DNA from: a gamma proteobacterium symbiont of Ctena orbiculata | Lineage (GTDB): Bacteria > Pseudomonadota > Gammaproteobacteria > Chromatiales > Chromatiaceae | Assembly (NCBI GenBank): GCA_003094555.1 | Contig: NATW01000121.1 | Span: forward strand, 1 to 54,243 | Reading direction: 5' to 3' | Length of the DNA: 54,243 bases | In this document: piece after piece, positions 54,162 through 54,243 of the stretch | Layout of the letters: every line of letters starts with the position of its first letter | How positions within the stretch are numbered: position 1 is the stretch's first letter | Translations under genes and position numbers: made by a program | The notes under the pieces: generated by a model | Database searches by the model: none | Told to the model about the DNA's origin: nothing | What the model saw: the letters and a program-made list of their open reading frames with translations, nothing else

Positions 54162-54243
54162 GGATTAAGCCTTATTTTGGCGAATATAGGTGCAATATAT
54201 AGATAACCATTGTAAAAAACTCCATCCCAATACCTGTTCGATT

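Noticed and set aside
1-54243. tRNA, rRNA or CRISPR features
   Set aside because: No cloverleaf-like segments, rRNA stretches or regularly spaced repeats were seen in the intergenic regions; a covariance-model scan would be decisive.

Overview
The window is a stretch of bacterial chromosome with dense, mid-GC coding DNA. Gene content and order point to a gammaproteobacterium. The block gyrA-serC-pheA-hisC-tyrA-aroA-cmk-rpsA-ihfB, flanked by mtnA, mtaD, ubiG, mupP and a yciK-type gene, matches the order known from Pseudomonas and relatives. Two differences are that serA sits between serC and pheA, and that tyrA and aroA are separate genes. A Chromatiales-like or sulfur-oxidiser-like lineage is my guess from general feel only; nothing here proves it. 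I see no tRNA, rRNA, CRISPR array, prophage or intact transposase gene.

Layout. (1) 1-10036: a sensor protein cut by the left edge, then mfd and csiV on the + strand, then a four-gene MCE lipid-transport operon on the - strand (MlaE-type permease with STAS-like N terminus, MlaF-type ATPase, MlaD-type MCE protein, PqiC-type lipoprotein). (2) 10302-17004, + strand: a response regulator with PP2C phosphatase and histidine-kinase-type ATPase domains, a 2-phosphoglycerate kinase-like protein, a divergent archaeal-type phosphoglycerate mutase homologue and polyphosphate kinase. A CorC/HlyC-type membrane protein converges on ppk, and phoB-phoR follows. (3) 20663-34184, - strand: the large conserved block for DNA topology, serine, aromatic and histidine-related synthesis, and translation. 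(4) 34280-37995, + strand: mtaD, ubiG, mupP and the YciK-type reductase. (5) 38014-54161: a looser, more accessory region with a small unknown protein, a Kef-type antiporter, a cysteine-rich small protein, DUF2461, two overlapping membrane GTPases, a MITE-like element, a degenerate GGDEF/EAL response regulator, an EF-G paralogue far from ribosomal genes, DUF924, a GlsB/YeaQ protein, DUF1287 and an SLC13-type permease.

How the parts connect. Block 3 is housekeeping: SerC and SerA make serine, PheA, TyrA and AroA build aromatic amino acids, HisC is the shared aminotransferase, and Cmk, RpsA and IhfB serve nucleotide, translation and nucleoid functions. MtnA and MtaD both handle methylthioadenosine-derived metabolites. 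Blocks 2 and PhoBR group enzymes and regulators of phosphorylated metabolites. The kinase / mutase-like pair at 12138-14677 is the most interesting locus: its metal site is conserved but the nucleophile loop is changed, so it may carry out a reaction other than ordinary glycolytic mutation.

The mobile-DNA signal is a short repeat family. A complete 109-bp inverted-repeat element lies at 44786-44894, with single ends at 28024-28047 and 35666-35689. Start codons were reassigned from the longest reading frame in several genes where ribosome-binding sites, overlaps or family N termini favoured an internal start; each case is stated in its entry.
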